Shown here piece by piece: positions 1 through 8,090 of a stretch of DNA of 30,090 bases (its first letter is position 1; each line of letters starts with the position of its first letter). A program made the translations under genes and the position numbers. This DNA is from Terrirubrum sp051646285 (lineage in GTDB: Bacteria > Pseudomonadota > Alphaproteobacteria > Rhizobiales > Beijerinckiaceae): assembly GCA_051646285.1 (NCBI GenBank), contig JBOFCU010000055.1, forward strand, positions 1 to 30,090. The letters run 5' to 3'. Below the pieces are notes generated by a model, which was given only the letters and a program-made list of their open reading frames with translations, had not been told where the DNA came from and searched no databases.

Positions 1-788
1 TGCCACATGGACTGGGCAATCAATGCGGCGGATTCTTCGGCATTCATGCCGCGCTTGATTATAATATCGCCAGGCAAAATCAGAGACTGATAGGCGTTCT
101 GCTCCTGCAATTGCGCCAGTCCCCATTTGATGAACTGATCCACATACCGGTGGTAATTGGTCAGCAATATCCATGGCTGCACATGACGCCAGTCACTGCC
201 AGTATAATGCACGAGGCGGCGCAGGGAAAAATCAACCCGCACCGCATCAAACAAGGCGAGCGGACGTGGCACACCATCATCATGCTGCCACTCACTGTCG
301 GCAATTTCATCGCCAACCGACGCCAGCATCGGCACGGGAAAATACCTGGCCAGCTCAACAGCGGTGACACCGCCGCGGCCGAGTTCATCGCCACGCTCGA
401 ACACATAAGGATAGGGAATATCCTGCGTGGAGCGGCGCACAAAAACCTGAGCGCCATATTCCGCTACAAGCGGCTGCAACTGCTCAAGCAGATAGGTGCG
501 AAAGTCGCCGGGGTGCGACACTGTTGTGGCATAAACGCCCGGTGACGCAAGTTTCGCAAAAGCCCGGCGGTTGCTGGGCGGAAGAGCCGCCGCATCATAA
601 CGCACCAGCAATTCCGGATATTTGAACCGCGCGCGCTGTGCCGCCGTTGGCGGTTCGCGCGTTGCAAAAAAATCATCGAGCGACTGGCGCAAAGCACCTG
701 TGGCCTGCGTATAGAGTGCATGGAGCCGGTCGACCGCTTCTTCCGGCGCGAGAGGGCCTTCAAGCCCGTTGTCATTGTCTGTCGTCAT
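1..788 (-). CDS. amn: AMP nucleosidase, 3' end cut by window edge
   Basis: AMP nucleosidase hydrolyses AMP to adenine and ribose 5-phosphate in the cytoplasm and takes part in purine salvage and AMP-level control. I translated the minus strand from the ATG at 788-786 (MTTDNDNG) and the frame stays open to base 1, giving about 262 residues. Family signatures of the N-terminal AMN domain are visible: RARFKYPEL, PGVYATTVSHP, DIPYPYVFERGDE, VGDEIADSEW, then FDAVRVDFSLRRLVHYTG and WILLTNYHRYVDQF leading into the phosphorylase-like catalytic domain. Full-length Amn is about 480-500 residues, so roughly half is missing at the C-terminus because of the window edge, not because of a mutation. It lies 76 bp downstream of the MOSC gene on the same strand. 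The ribosome binding site is weak (AAAAGGG about 4 nt before the ATG). Confidence 0.9.
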   Translation of the reverse strand, partial: MTTDNDNGLEGPLAPEEAVDRLHALYTQATGALRQSLDDFFATREPPTAAQRARFKYPELLVRYDAAALPPSNRRAFAKLASPGVYATTVSHPGDFRTYLLEQLQPLVAEYGAQVFVRRSTQDIPYPYVFERGDELGRGGVTAVELARYFPVPMLASVGDEIADSEWQHDDGVPRPLALFDAVRVDFSLRRLVHYTGSDWRHVQPWILLTNYHRYVDQFIKWGLAQLQEQNAYQSLILPGDIIIKRGMNAEESAALIAQSMW

Positions 789-864
789 GCCCTTTTATGC
801 GGGCACATCAGCCACTTGCCAACAGCCATTGGCACGTTTCAGCCATGGATACAGCGCGGCGCGG

Positions 865-1473
865 CTAGCCGGCATAAATCCACTGCTCTGGAATGCGCGC
901 CTCGACAGCCTCCCCGTCGGTGATGACGCCGGGTTTCTCGACACATGCAACGAGGCCACGCAAGCCCTTTGCCTTTTGCGCAAACAGCAGATCCAGCCCG
1001 CTGCGGTCCGGATAATGGGCAGCAATGGCAGCTCCAGCATGGCGGCACGGCCTGTTCTGGCCCGATACCACCAGCACCGCCCCACCCTCGCAAACCAGGC
1101 GGGTGCCAGCAGGCAGGCAGGAAAAATGCGCGATGCCATCTATCACCAGATTGGCCCCCAGCCATTCCGGCCTGATTGAGGCCATATCCATTGCCTGCGC
1201 AATCGCTCGCATATCATCCGGCGCGACAAGCGACAGGGCGCGGTCATTGCGCATGGCCATGCCGCGCGGGTACCACGGCTCGCGGCCGCCTGCCTTGCGG
1301 GTTGCACCGAAATGGCAATCACCGGGAATGCCATCAAAATCCAGAGTCAGTTGCGGCACAGGCGCTGTTTCAAACGTGGTCTGCGCGGCCATCAACCCTG
1401 CAATGATGCGGCCCTTGCGGCGCATGGCGCGGTGCACAACCGGCGCCGGGATCAGGCCCGGAATATCAGTCAT
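865..1473 (-). CDS. MOSC domain-containing protein
   Basis: A 202-residue protein made of a single MOSC domain, the C-terminal module of molybdenum cofactor sulfurases. Proteins of this type are thought to carry sulfur on a conserved cysteine and to bind Mo/W cofactor. Here that cysteine is in SGQNRPCRHAG (about residue 143), and LGANLVIDGI (about 105-114) matches the LGENL strand typical of MOSC. There is no beta-barrel N-terminal extension, so this is a stand-alone form similar in size to YiiM-like proteins, though YiiM function is not implied. I chose the ATG at 1473, which has AGGA 9 nt upstream; an in-frame ATG at 1533 would add 20 unconserved-looking residues and lies 6 nt from the end of the upstream gene. 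It follows the SGNH hydrolase in the same direction. The substrate is unknown. Confidence 0.8.
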   Translation of the reverse strand: MTDIPGLIPAPVVHRAMRRKGRIIAGLMAAQTTFETAPVPQLTLDFDGIPGDCHFGATRKAGGREPWYPRGMAMRNDRALSLVAPDDMRAIAQAMDMASIRPEWLGANLVIDGIAHFSCLPAGTRLVCEGGAVLVVSGQNRPCRHAGAAIAAHYPDRSGLDLLFAQKAKGLRGLVACVEKPGVITDGEAVEARIPEQWIYAG

Positions 1474-1539
1474 GAAAGCCGATCCTGGATATTCTTTTTG
1501 GGGTGCGGCAGCGCTGCCCGTGATCCCGGCCATCCAGTC

Positions 1540-2412
1540 TCACTGCGCTGGTGGCCTTGCCAGCGGAATGCCCTGAATGGAGCCTGTCGCAAACACGCTG
1601 ACGAGAATGCCGCGCGCCACATGCTCGGCCATACAGCGATAGCCAAGATCATTGAGATGAAATTCGTCGTTGGCCAATAAATTCGCCGTGGTATTGGTTT
1701 GCAGGATATATTGCATGGCGTCGTAGCGATTGATCAGCGGCACATCCGCTTCCGTCGCGGCCTGCCGCAGTGCATCCTTGATCAATTTATAATGCTCATC
1801 GCGCGCGAGTTTTTTGGTGTATTGCATGCCGACAATGACAACATCAATTTTCTGTGCCTTGATCCAGCGCAGGGTGCGGCTGATGATCCGGGCAAATTCA
1901 CCAACAGGTATGCGTGACAGCGCATCATTGGTGCCGACCTGCCACAGAACCAGATCGGGCTTCGTGATCGTTACCTCGATTTTCAGACGCTCCGATGTCG
2001 TCTCGGCAATTTCGCCTGACACGCCACGGTTCACCATGACGAAATCCAGATCCTTGAAGGTTTTTTCCAACTCAACCTCAAGGCGGTTGGGATAATTGCT
2101 TTGCGGCGACGTGGCGCCGACTCCGGCGGTTGAAGAGGAGCCAATCGCGAGAACGCGCACCGTCTTCTTGGCCTTGAGCACGCCGGCGAGATGGGGCAAG
2201 GGTGCGGTGATGGCGATGGTTGCACCGGGCACCATGCAGGATTCGCGCCCATCGCCGGGAGGGGCTGCTGGCATGGCGGGCGGCGCTGCGGGGGACGGGG
2301 CTGGCAGCCCTGTTTGTGCCAAAGCCGATGGCACCAGAGATGATGGCATCACGAGCTGCGCGCCAAAACTCAACGCAGCGATGGCCATGCCCAACCGTCC
2401 CAATCTTGTCAT
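1540..2412 (-). CDS. Secreted SGNH/GDSL hydrolase family protein
   Basis: A 290-residue protein with an N-terminal signal peptide (MTRLGRLGMAIAALSFG... ending near SALAQ), a Pro/Ala-rich linker, then an SGNH hydrolase domain. Block I is AIGSSSTAGVG with the likely catalytic serine, block II is NRGVSGE, block III is QVGTNDA, and the Asp-His pair is in NDEFHLNDLGY near the C-terminus. Enzymes of this fold hydrolyse or transfer acyl esters on carbohydrates or lipids, and this one should act in the periplasm. Its ATG overlaps the stop of the upstream OpgC-like gene in an ATGA (2409-2412), so the two are probably translationally coupled. I infer a shared role in adding or removing acyl groups on a periplasmic or surface glycan. 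The frame is open further upstream, to 2613, but that part overlaps the neighbour and is unlikely to be used. Confidence 0.85.
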   Translation of the reverse strand: MTRLGRLGMAIAALSFGAQLVMPSSLVPSALAQTGLPAPSPAAPPAMPAAPPGDGRESCMVPGATIAITAPLPHLAGVLKAKKTVRVLAIGSSSTAGVGATSPQSNYPNRLEVELEKTFKDLDFVMVNRGVSGEIAETTSERLKIEVTITKPDLVLWQVGTNDALSRIPVGEFARIISRTLRWIKAQKIDVVIVGMQYTKKLARDEHYKLIKDALRQAATEADVPLINRYDAMQYILQTNTTANLLANDEFHLNDLGYRCMAEHVARGILVSVFATGSIQGIPLARPPAQ

Positions 2413-3494
2413 GCTGCTAACCTCTGCCGTCCTTCTGCCAGCCATGCCGTTGCCCACATCACACCAAGCCCCACCACTACCACAGCGGCATCTAACAAAA
2501 TACTCACCGGAAACGCCACGCGCACAAGCTGCCCCATCAGGCTTAGCAGCGAGCCCGCACAAAACACATGCAGGGAGTTGCGCCCAAGCATCGCTGCATA
2601 ACGGGTCAGCCAAGGGGCGAAATTATGGAGGTGCTGATACAGCCCGGCAAACGCGATGCAAATGCTCAAGGCATGGATCAGCCGGAATGGCGTGAGATAG
2701 GTTTTGTCGATCAGGAACAGGTAGGCCGGCCATGGCACCGCCGCAGGGTCAGGCAGATATTGGTACCATGACGCGAGCGTGGAGAGGATGAGCACAGCGA
2801 TAGCGGGCCAGCGCAGCCGGCCAATCAGCCAATCCAGCCAGACACTTCGCAGCAAGCCACGGGCAACGACAAAACCAAGGATATAGATGAACTGCCATGA
2901 CAGCGGATTGAAAAACCAGCCGCCAGCCACCGGCCATGTCGGCGCATTGATCTGAAAGGCGATGGCGATGAGATAGATGGCCAGCGACAGCGGCAGCAGC
3001 AGCGCTGGCACGATCCGGTCAATTACCGCGATCACAGGTGCCAGGGCCAGCAGCACCACATACAGGGGGAGAATATCGAAATAGCCGAGCTGGTGGCTCA
3101 GCAACACAAGGCCAACATGGGTCTCGACCGGGCTTTGGAAAACCGCACCGGCATTGTGCCAATCGAGAATCAGCGGATTATCCAGAAACAGGGCAGCGGC
3201 AGCGATCATGGCCAGCGCCAGCATGGTAATCATGATCTGGGCCGCGTACAGCGTCACCGCCCGCCCGCCCAGCCGCAAGGCCAGTTGCGGCGTGCTTTCC
3301 TTGTGCTGGTCAATGCCGGTCACCAGCCGCAACGAAAATCCGGCCAGAAAAACAAACAATTCCGCTGAATCGGAAAAGCCGAAATTGCGGTGCGTGAAAC
3401 GCTCAAACCAGTTGCCGGGGATGTGATTGATGAAAATCGTGACCAGCGCCACGCCGCGCCAGAAATCAATTGCATTGGCGCGGCGGGTTGGCAC
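2409..3494 (-). CDS. OpgC-like integral membrane acyltransferase
   Basis: A 361-residue polytopic inner-membrane protein of the OpgC/acyltransferase-3 group. The opening (NAIDFWRGVALVTIFINHIPGN) has the R-G and late H arrangement typical of this group, followed by FSDSAELFVFLAGFS, a hallmark of OpgC-domain proteins. About ten hydrophobic segments follow. OpgC itself transfers succinyl groups to osmoregulated periplasmic glucans; the donor and acceptor here cannot be read from sequence. Translation starts at a GTG (3494-3492) with AAAGG about 11 nt upstream; no ATG lies in frame ahead of the conserved region. It is the first gene of a minus-strand run and overlaps the SGNH hydrolase by 4 nt, which supports a glycan-modification pair. 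Confidence 0.85.
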   Translation of the reverse strand: MPTRRANAIDFWRGVALVTIFINHIPGNWFERFTHRNFGFSDSAELFVFLAGFSLRLVTGIDQHKESTPQLALRLGGRAVTLYAAQIMITMLALAMIAAAALFLDNPLILDWHNAGAVFQSPVETHVGLVLLSHQLGYFDILPLYVVLLALAPVIAVIDRIVPALLLPLSLAIYLIAIAFQINAPTWPVAGGWFFNPLSWQFIYILGFVVARGLLRSVWLDWLIGRLRWPAIAVLILSTLASWYQYLPDPAAVPWPAYLFLIDKTYLTPFRLIHALSICIAFAGLYQHLHNFAPWLTRYAAMLGRNSLHVFCAGSLLSLMGQLVRVAFPVSILLDAAVVVVGLGVMWATAWLAEGRQRLAA

Positions 3495-3583
3495 TGGGGA
3501 TCAAACCTTTGCTTGGCATTTCAGCTTGGCATTGCGGAGAAGCACTGACCTGCTGCATAGCGCAAAAAAACCACAGCCGGCAA

Positions 3584-3618
3584 TAAAAAGCGCCGCGTAA
3601 GACTTGCTGCGCGACGCT
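3584..3618 (-). terminator. Intrinsic terminator after the DUF2853 gene
   Basis: Read on the minus strand, a 9-bp stem (AGCGTCGCG / CGCGGCGCT, with one G-U pair) encloses a 12-nt loop and is followed by TTTTTATT. It lies 26 bp after the stop of the DUF2853 gene and would separate that gene from the OpgC-like gene. Confidence 0.75.
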
Positions 3619-3643
3619 GGTGCTCACAGGCCGAAGGCCATTG

Positions 3644-3976
3644 TTATTTCTTCACAAGCATGTCGAGCTTCTTGTAATGCTCGGCCAGCAGATAATAAAC
3701 TGTCACACGTTCCTTCGTGCGGTCCGCCTTCATTTTTTCGATCACGGATTTAACCGCAGCATCTATCGCGGTATCATCATCGGTAATGCCGAGCTTCTTC
3801 TTGCACCAGCTTTCGCGCACACGCTTCATTTCTTCCGGGTCCGTGCCGGACACCAGCGATGAGTCACGATTGCGCAGGGCAATGCCAAGATGCTTGACGA
3901 TGCCACCCACCGCAGCCTCGTTGCAATTGGGCGCATACTTCTTCACATCCGCCATGTACTTTTCAATATCAGCCAT
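3644..3976 (-). CDS. DUF2853 family protein
   Basis: A 110-residue soluble, charged, helical protein without a signal peptide. The pattern DIEKYMADVKKYAPNCNEAAV, then ALRNRDSSLVSGTDPEEMKRVRESW, matches the DUF2853 family as I know it, for which no function is established. The C-terminal half (TDDDTAIDAAVKSVIEKMKADRTKERVTVYYLLAEHY) is predicted helical. I prefer the ATG at 3976, preceded by GAAGGGG at about 6 nt; a GTG directly before it is possible. It is a single-gene unit: divergent from the lipoprotein gene and closed by the terminator at 3584-3618. Confidence 0.8.
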   Translation of the reverse strand: MADIEKYMADVKKYAPNCNEAAVGGIVKHLGIALRNRDSSLVSGTDPEEMKRVRESWCKKKLGITDDDTAIDAAVKSVIEKMKADRTKERVTVYYLLAEHYKKLDMLVKK

Positions 3977-4052
3977 CACAAACCCCTTCTATATTGCCCC
4001 ACCTGATTGGACCGGCACCGCCATGGTGGCGCAGTCTGCGCCTCATCGCAAG

Positions 4053-4079
4053 CCAGCGCGGGGCGCTGGTCACAACCAG
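4053..4079. promoter_or_regulatory. Overlapping dyads in the divergent intergenic region
   Basis: Between the divergent starts at 3976 and 4119 there are two overlapping inverted repeats: CCAGCGC/GCGCTGG around a 3-nt centre (4053-4069) and CTGGT/ACCAG around CACA (4066-4079). Their central place in a 142-bp divergent promoter region makes an operator possible, but no known regulator motif is recognised and GC-rich dyads arise by chance. Confidence 0.25.
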
Positions 4080-4118
4080 TTTCGATGCTAAATTCAGACA
4101 GAATCGGAGATATTGCCC

Positions 4119-4463
4119 ATGCGCCATCGCCCCCTGATTTTGTCCGCCTTGCTGTCACTTGCGGCAGCCGCCTGCAACACCACGGCCCCGCAACCGGCTG
4201 CACAGCCCACCACCACCACAAGTGCTGCGTCTGTCACCCCCTCGACCTTCCGCCTGCCCGAAGGCTCCGGCTGCGCCGGCGACGTCGCCCGGTTCCGCGC
4301 CGTGATGGATAATGACCTTGCGACCGGCCATGTCAGCAAGAGCGTGCATGAAAAGGTCACTGGCGAGATCAATCAGGCGGCCAGCATCTGTCAGGCCGGG
4401 CAGGATGGCCCGGCGCGTGGCATGATTGCGGCGACCAAGAAACGCTACGGCTATCCTGGCTAA
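4119..4463 (+). CDS. Small putative lipoprotein
   Basis: A 114-residue exported protein. The N-terminus MRHRPLILSALLSLAAAAC reads as a lipoprotein signal with Cys19 as the likely lipidated residue, although the -3 residue is Ala rather than Leu. A Thr/Pro/Ala-rich spacer follows (to about residue 44), then a compact conserved-looking domain beginning GSGCAGDVARFRAV and ending TKKRYGYPG. That domain has two cysteines that could form a disulfide (in SGCAG and ASICQ). I do not recognise a functional family; similar small lipoproteins are common in Rhizobiales. The ATG at 4119 has GGAG at 9 nt. A TTG two codons earlier is too close to that site. Its stop codon overlaps the stop of the convergent Nudix gene by 3 bp (4460-4463). 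Confidence 0.75.
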   Translation: MRHRPLILSALLSLAAAACNTTAPQPAAQPTTTTSAASVTPSTFRLPEGSGCAGDVARFRAVMDNDLATGHVSKSVHEKVTGEINQAASICQAGQDGPARGMIAATKKRYGYPG

Positions 4464-5188
4464 GCCCCGGCAAAGGCATGCCGCAGATAGTGCTGCATAA
4501 AAGGCGGCATGCGGGCGGCCTGCGTTTCATCCCCAGGCCTGATGATCACGATGTCGGATAGCTCCGGCTCGTCCTGCCCGGCAATACGCGCGCGGATCAG
4601 GGCGCGCGCCTCAACTGCGGGCATAGCGATCGTCACGGCGCGCATAAAGGCGACGCGGGCCGCATCCATCACAATGGTCCAGCCCGCGCCGGTCTGCACA
4701 TCGGCCGGGGTCAGCCCGGTTTCTTCACCCAGCTCACGCATGACCGAACCGGCCAGATCAACCCGCCCATCCGGTGTCACATCATTGCGGTCCGGCGTGC
4801 CGGCAGCGAAATAGATTTTCCCGGCATTGACGGTGTGTGCGCCCATTTCGCCAAGCAGAAATGCGCCGTCACTGGTTTTCAGGGCGGCCATGGCAAAACC
4901 ATTGCGCATCGCGGGCGGCGGATTGCCCATATGCTGCCACGCAATGAAATCCGCATAATCGGTTTCAAAATACCGCGCATAAAAGATGCCATCGCGCACC
5001 GCGCCCTGATGCTGCAACAGTACGCGGCCATTGAACATCTTTGGCTTTTGCGCGATCAATGTCTGCCAATGCAACTCAATATCGGCGCGGCGCTCGGCGG
5101 AAAAACTCCAAGTATAGGATTCCAGCCGCGCATCAATATCGCGAATATCCATGATGACATATGCAGGCCCTGACGCTGCGCCGCTCAT
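4460..5188 (-). CDS. Nudix hydrolase family protein
   Basis: A 242-residue protein whose central part carries a Nudix helix: REL(G)EETGL at about residues 152-160, which supplies the metal-binding glutamates. The canonical upstream positions of the box (the Gly and first Glu of GX5EX7REUXEEXGU) read as Val here, so this is a divergent box. The N-terminal about 60 residues (LHWQTLIAQKPKMFNGRVLLQHQG) resemble the leader of larger Nudix proteins in alphaproteobacteria. Such enzymes hydrolyse nucleoside diphosphates linked to another group; the substrate is unknown. Its ATG overlaps the stop of the PhzF-family gene in an ATGA (5185-5188), so it is probably the last gene of that operon. An internal ATG at residue 13 is the alternative start. 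Confidence 0.8.
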   Translation of the reverse strand: MSGAASGPAYVIMDIRDIDARLESYTWSFSAERRADIELHWQTLIAQKPKMFNGRVLLQHQGAVRDGIFYARYFETDYADFIAWQHMGNPPPAMRNGFAMAALKTSDGAFLLGEMGAHTVNAGKIYFAAGTPDRNDVTPDGRVDLAGSVMRELGEETGLTPADVQTGAGWTIVMDAARVAFMRAVTIAMPAVEARALIRARIAGQDEPELSDIVIIRPGDETQAARMPPFMQHYLRHAFAGA

Positions 5189-6093
5189 GCGTCGATTTCG
5201 CCGCGCATGACGATAACCGCGCTGCCGCCAATATGCGCTGCCTGCAGGGCACCGGCCTGCACATCCAGCGTCAATTCAATTTCCGACGGGCGGCCCATCG
5301 CATAGCCCTGCTCAATGACAAAGGACGCGCGGCCATCCGCAGGCTTTTCAAATGCCATGATGGCACCGGCAAACGCCGCAACAGCAGAGCCTGTCGCAGG
5401 ATCTTCGACAATGCCAGAACCAGGTGCGAACATGCGCGCATAAAAATGATGGGCGCTGTTCATCGTTTCGCGGCAATATAAAAAGACATGGCCGCCAGAA
5501 CCTGCCCCCAATGCGGGCGCAAGCGCGTCCCCACCCGGAGCGCGGACTGCATCCAGCGCCTGCCGGGTTTTAATGGGGATGAGCGGAAAAGGCACGCCAG
5601 CCGAAAACAGCGCCGGCTCATGAGCATCAAAACCAATTTCAGATTGGGCCATGCCGAAAACACCGGCAAGGGCCGCCCCATCATAATGCGCCGCAATGCG
5701 CTCCGGCATTTTCGGCAGGGAAAAAACCGCGCGGCCGGATTGCGCGCCATGGACGGATATCTCACACGGCACCGGGCCAACCTTTTCACCCAGCGTGAAG
5801 GCGCATGATCCTGCCCCTCCCTTGCGATCCAGCAGCGCAAGCAGAACGGCTGTACCAACGGTTGGATGACCCGCAAACGGCAATTCACGCCCCGGCGTAA
5901 AAATACGAAGATCCGCGCGATGGGTGGCATTGTGCGGCGGCAGCACAAAAACGGTTTCAGACACATTAAATTCCCGCGCGATGGTTTGCATCTGCGCGTC
6001 ATCAAGCCCCTGCCCGTTCATGACAACAGCCAGCGGATTTCCGGCGAACGGGCGGGCAGTAAAGACATCCAGGGTAAAAAAATCTCTGCGCAT
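5185..6093 (-). CDS. PhzF family isomerase/epimerase-like protein
   Basis: A 302-residue protein matching the PhzF family over its full length. The start is LDVFTARPFAGNPLAVV, the catalytic glutamate is Glu46 in NVSETVFV, the conserved GRELPFAGHPTVGTA follows (about 68-82), and the second-half motif EDPATGSAVAAFAG lies near residue 235. PhzF isomerises trans-2,3-dihydro-3-hydroxyanthranilate in phenazine synthesis, but most family members, including YddE-like ones, have unknown substrates and no phenazine genes are seen nearby, so phenazine production should not be inferred. The ATG lies 1 bp after the stop of the EEP gene, and its own stop overlaps the Nudix gene, showing an operon. Confidence 0.9.
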   Translation of the reverse strand: MRRDFFTLDVFTARPFAGNPLAVVMNGQGLDDAQMQTIAREFNVSETVFVLPPHNATHRADLRIFTPGRELPFAGHPTVGTAVLLALLDRKGGAGSCAFTLGEKVGPVPCEISVHGAQSGRAVFSLPKMPERIAAHYDGAALAGVFGMAQSEIGFDAHEPALFSAGVPFPLIPIKTRQALDAVRAPGGDALAPALGAGSGGHVFLYCRETMNSAHHFYARMFAPGSGIVEDPATGSAVAAFAGAIMAFEKPADGRASFVIEQGYAMGRPSEIELTLDVQAGALQAAHIGGSAVIVMRGEIDA

Positions 6094-6094
6094 G

Positions 6095-7198
6095 TCAGGG
6101 CCAATTCAATGTCACAACGACGGGGCAATGGTCAGACGCCTTCGGGCGGTCCCAGCCAATGCGGGGATAGCGGCGGCCGGCGGCAGACAAATGGGCGATG
6201 GAGCGGTCATGATCACGCGGATCGAGCGGCACGCGGAAAGGCTGGCCGCCGCGAATAATATCAACGTGCGTGCAGTGTTTTTTCAGCCCCGGAGAAAGAA
6301 GCACATAGTCAAGCTGCACATGCTCTTCCACCATAAAGCGCTCGCGCTCGTTCCAGCGCTTGTGAAAATGCGTCCAGCGCTCGTGCTGGGGCAATGTGTC
6401 AACGGGATTGAAGGCGAAGTCCTGCAAGAAAAAATGAACGGCGCCAGACTGCGCCGGCTTGACTACACCCTGCGGGCCAATGGCTTCAATATAATCGTTC
6501 AGATCGCCTGCAATCACCCAATGGGCATCGCGCCAGTGTTTGCCAAATTTGCGCATGATCAGGGCCTTGACCGCCTGCGCCTCCGCCCGGCGCAGGGGCG
6601 CCGTGCGCTCACGCCCATCATCCCGGCCACTGTTCATGGATTTGAGATGCAGAATAAAAATCGTCACATCGCGATCTGCAATCGTCACCGTCATTTCAAG
6701 ACAATCGCGCTTGAAAATCAGGCTGTCGGGACGCATGCCGAGTTGCGCCAGCGTATCATTATACAGATCAAGCTCTGCAAAACTGACTTCGCGGTGGGAG
6801 CGCCATTTGATGGATTCACGCGGCACCAGATCACGGCGGCAGCCAAAGGCCACATCAATACCGCGCCCATCATTGCCCTGCATGAGATGGAAATGACCGT
6901 AGCGCCGGTCAGCAACGCGGTGCACATAATTGGCAAAAAATGCTTCGAGCACACCGAGATTATCGACTTCCTGCAAACACAGAATATCAGCCTGCGTCTC
7001 AGCCACAGCCAGCGCCGTCATCTGCCGCTTGTCATCTTCCAGCGCAACAGAGAGCGACCGTTCCACGGCCTCGCGCACCGGGGGATGATCGAAGCCGAAC
7101 AGCGCCAGCGCAGGCGCGGAATCCGGCCTGTCTATCGGGCCGAAACGATGGCGCGACAGGAGATTTTCGACATTAAAGGTTGCGATGCGCAACTGCAT
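6095..7198 (-). CDS. Endonuclease/exonuclease/phosphatase (EEP) family protein
   Basis: A 367-residue EEP-superfamily (DNase I-like) hydrolase. Visible signatures are LRIATFNVENL at the N-terminus, LCLQEVDN with the metal-binding Glu77, FILHLKSMNS, VIAGDLNDY in the middle and KASDHCPVVVTL at the C-terminus, the classic metal and catalytic set. There is no signal peptide, so a cytoplasmic location is likely. Family members cut DNA, phospholipid head groups or sugar phosphates; the substrate cannot be decided. It starts 6 nt after the pdxY stop and ends 1 nt before the PhzF-family start. No clear ribosome binding site precedes the ATG, which suggests coupling to pdxY translation. A 529-codon open frame on the other strand here is a shadow. 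Confidence 0.85.
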   Translation of the reverse strand: MQLRIATFNVENLLSRHRFGPIDRPDSAPALALFGFDHPPVREAVERSLSVALEDDKRQMTALAVAETQADILCLQEVDNLGVLEAFFANYVHRVADRRYGHFHLMQGNDGRGIDVAFGCRRDLVPRESIKWRSHREVSFAELDLYNDTLAQLGMRPDSLIFKRDCLEMTVTIADRDVTIFILHLKSMNSGRDDGRERTAPLRRAEAQAVKALIMRKFGKHWRDAHWVIAGDLNDYIEAIGPQGVVKPAQSGAVHFFLQDFAFNPVDTLPQHERWTHFHKRWNERERFMVEEHVQLDYVLLSPGLKKHCTHVDIIRGGQPFRVPLDPRDHDRSIAHLSAAGRRYPRIGWDRPKASDHCPVVVTLNWP

Positions 7199-7204
7199 GA
7201 ATGG

Positions 7205-8053
7205 CTACAGGCTTTCGACAGGAAACAATGTGGTCGGCGCAACAAATTCATCCTGCGCCGCAATGGTCAGCAACTCACGCGAGCCTGCATCAGATGTGCG
7301 CTTCAACAGCCCATAAATCGCTGCGCCAGCGCGCGCCAAAGCATCATAGGCCGATCCCGTGCGCAGACAATGCACCATGAACAAGGCCGCCACCGCATCA
7401 CCGGCCCCGTTGACATTGATCGACAGGCGCGGTGTTCGCAGGCGATAAATGCCTTCATGATCCGCTGCCAGCATATCAATGCTGTCCGCAGGTGTTTGGC
7501 TGGTGATGAGTGATGTCACCAGCACGATGCGCGGGCCGCGCGCCTGCAACGCGCGCACGCTGGCGCGCACCTCATCCAGCGTGCGGCTTTGCAGGCCCGT
7601 CAAATAATCCAGTTCGAACTGGTTCGGTGTCACAATATCAGCTGCGGCGACGGCCTTGTCGCGCATGAATTCCGGAATGCCAGGCCGGACAAAAATGCCG
7701 CGCCCGACATCTCCGATCACCGGATCACAGCAATATAGCGCCTTTGGATTGGCAGCCCGCACGCGCGCCACGGCTTTCAGAATGGATGCGCCAATATCAT
7801 GCGACCCCATATAGCCGGAAATCACGCCCCGGCAGGTGCCGAGCACCGCCCGTTCGGCAATACCATCCATCACATCATCAATCATCGCCGCATCAAAAAC
7901 GCCGCCCTTCCAGGCACCGTACCCGGTGTGATTGGAAAACTGCACCGTATGAATGGGCCAGACTTCAACGCCGAGCCTCTGCATCGGAAAGACGGCGGAT
8001 GAATTGCCAACATGGCCGTAAGCGACGTGGCTTTGAATCGACAGAATAGGCAT
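7205..8053 (-). CDS. pdxY: Pyridoxal kinase (PdxY type)
   Basis: A 282-residue ribokinase-fold kinase that phosphorylates pyridoxal, and possibly other B6 vitamers, to give PLP in salvage. The N-terminus LSIQSHVAYGHVGNSSAVFPMQRLG is diagnostic of PdxY/PdxK, as are HTGYGAWKG and the anion-hole/catalytic motif NVNGAGDA with Asp219 as the catalytic base. Length is normal for PdxY (about 285). It lies 97 bp downstream of the ABC binding-protein gene, separated by a strong hairpin (8091-8123), and directly upstream of the EEP gene. The start ATG lacks a good ribosome binding site. Association with an NMT1/THI5-like importer suggests that the imported molecule could be a B6 vitamer or related ring compound; this is inference. 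Confidence 0.93.
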   Translation of the reverse strand: MPILSIQSHVAYGHVGNSSAVFPMQRLGVEVWPIHTVQFSNHTGYGAWKGGVFDAAMIDDVMDGIAERAVLGTCRGVISGYMGSHDIGASILKAVARVRAANPKALYCCDPVIGDVGRGIFVRPGIPEFMRDKAVAAADIVTPNQFELDYLTGLQSRTLDEVRASVRALQARGPRIVLVTSLITSQTPADSIDMLAADHEGIYRLRTPRLSINVNGAGDAVAALFMVHCLRTGSAYDALARAGAAIYGLLKRTSDAGSRELLTIAAQDEFVAPTTLFPVESL

Positions 8054-8090
8054 CTGGCAGCGTTCGCAGAAATTACCGGTCAGAACAAGC

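Noticed and set aside
5185..6093. Phenazine biosynthesis
   Set aside because: Only a PhzF-family gene is present. Most members of this family are unrelated to phenazines and no other phz gene is nearby.
5924..7513. A 529-codon open frame on the plus strand
   Set aside because: It runs opposite the EEP gene and pdxY, which have clear catalytic motifs. Its translation shows no domain and it has no ribosome binding site; it results from GC-rich codon use.
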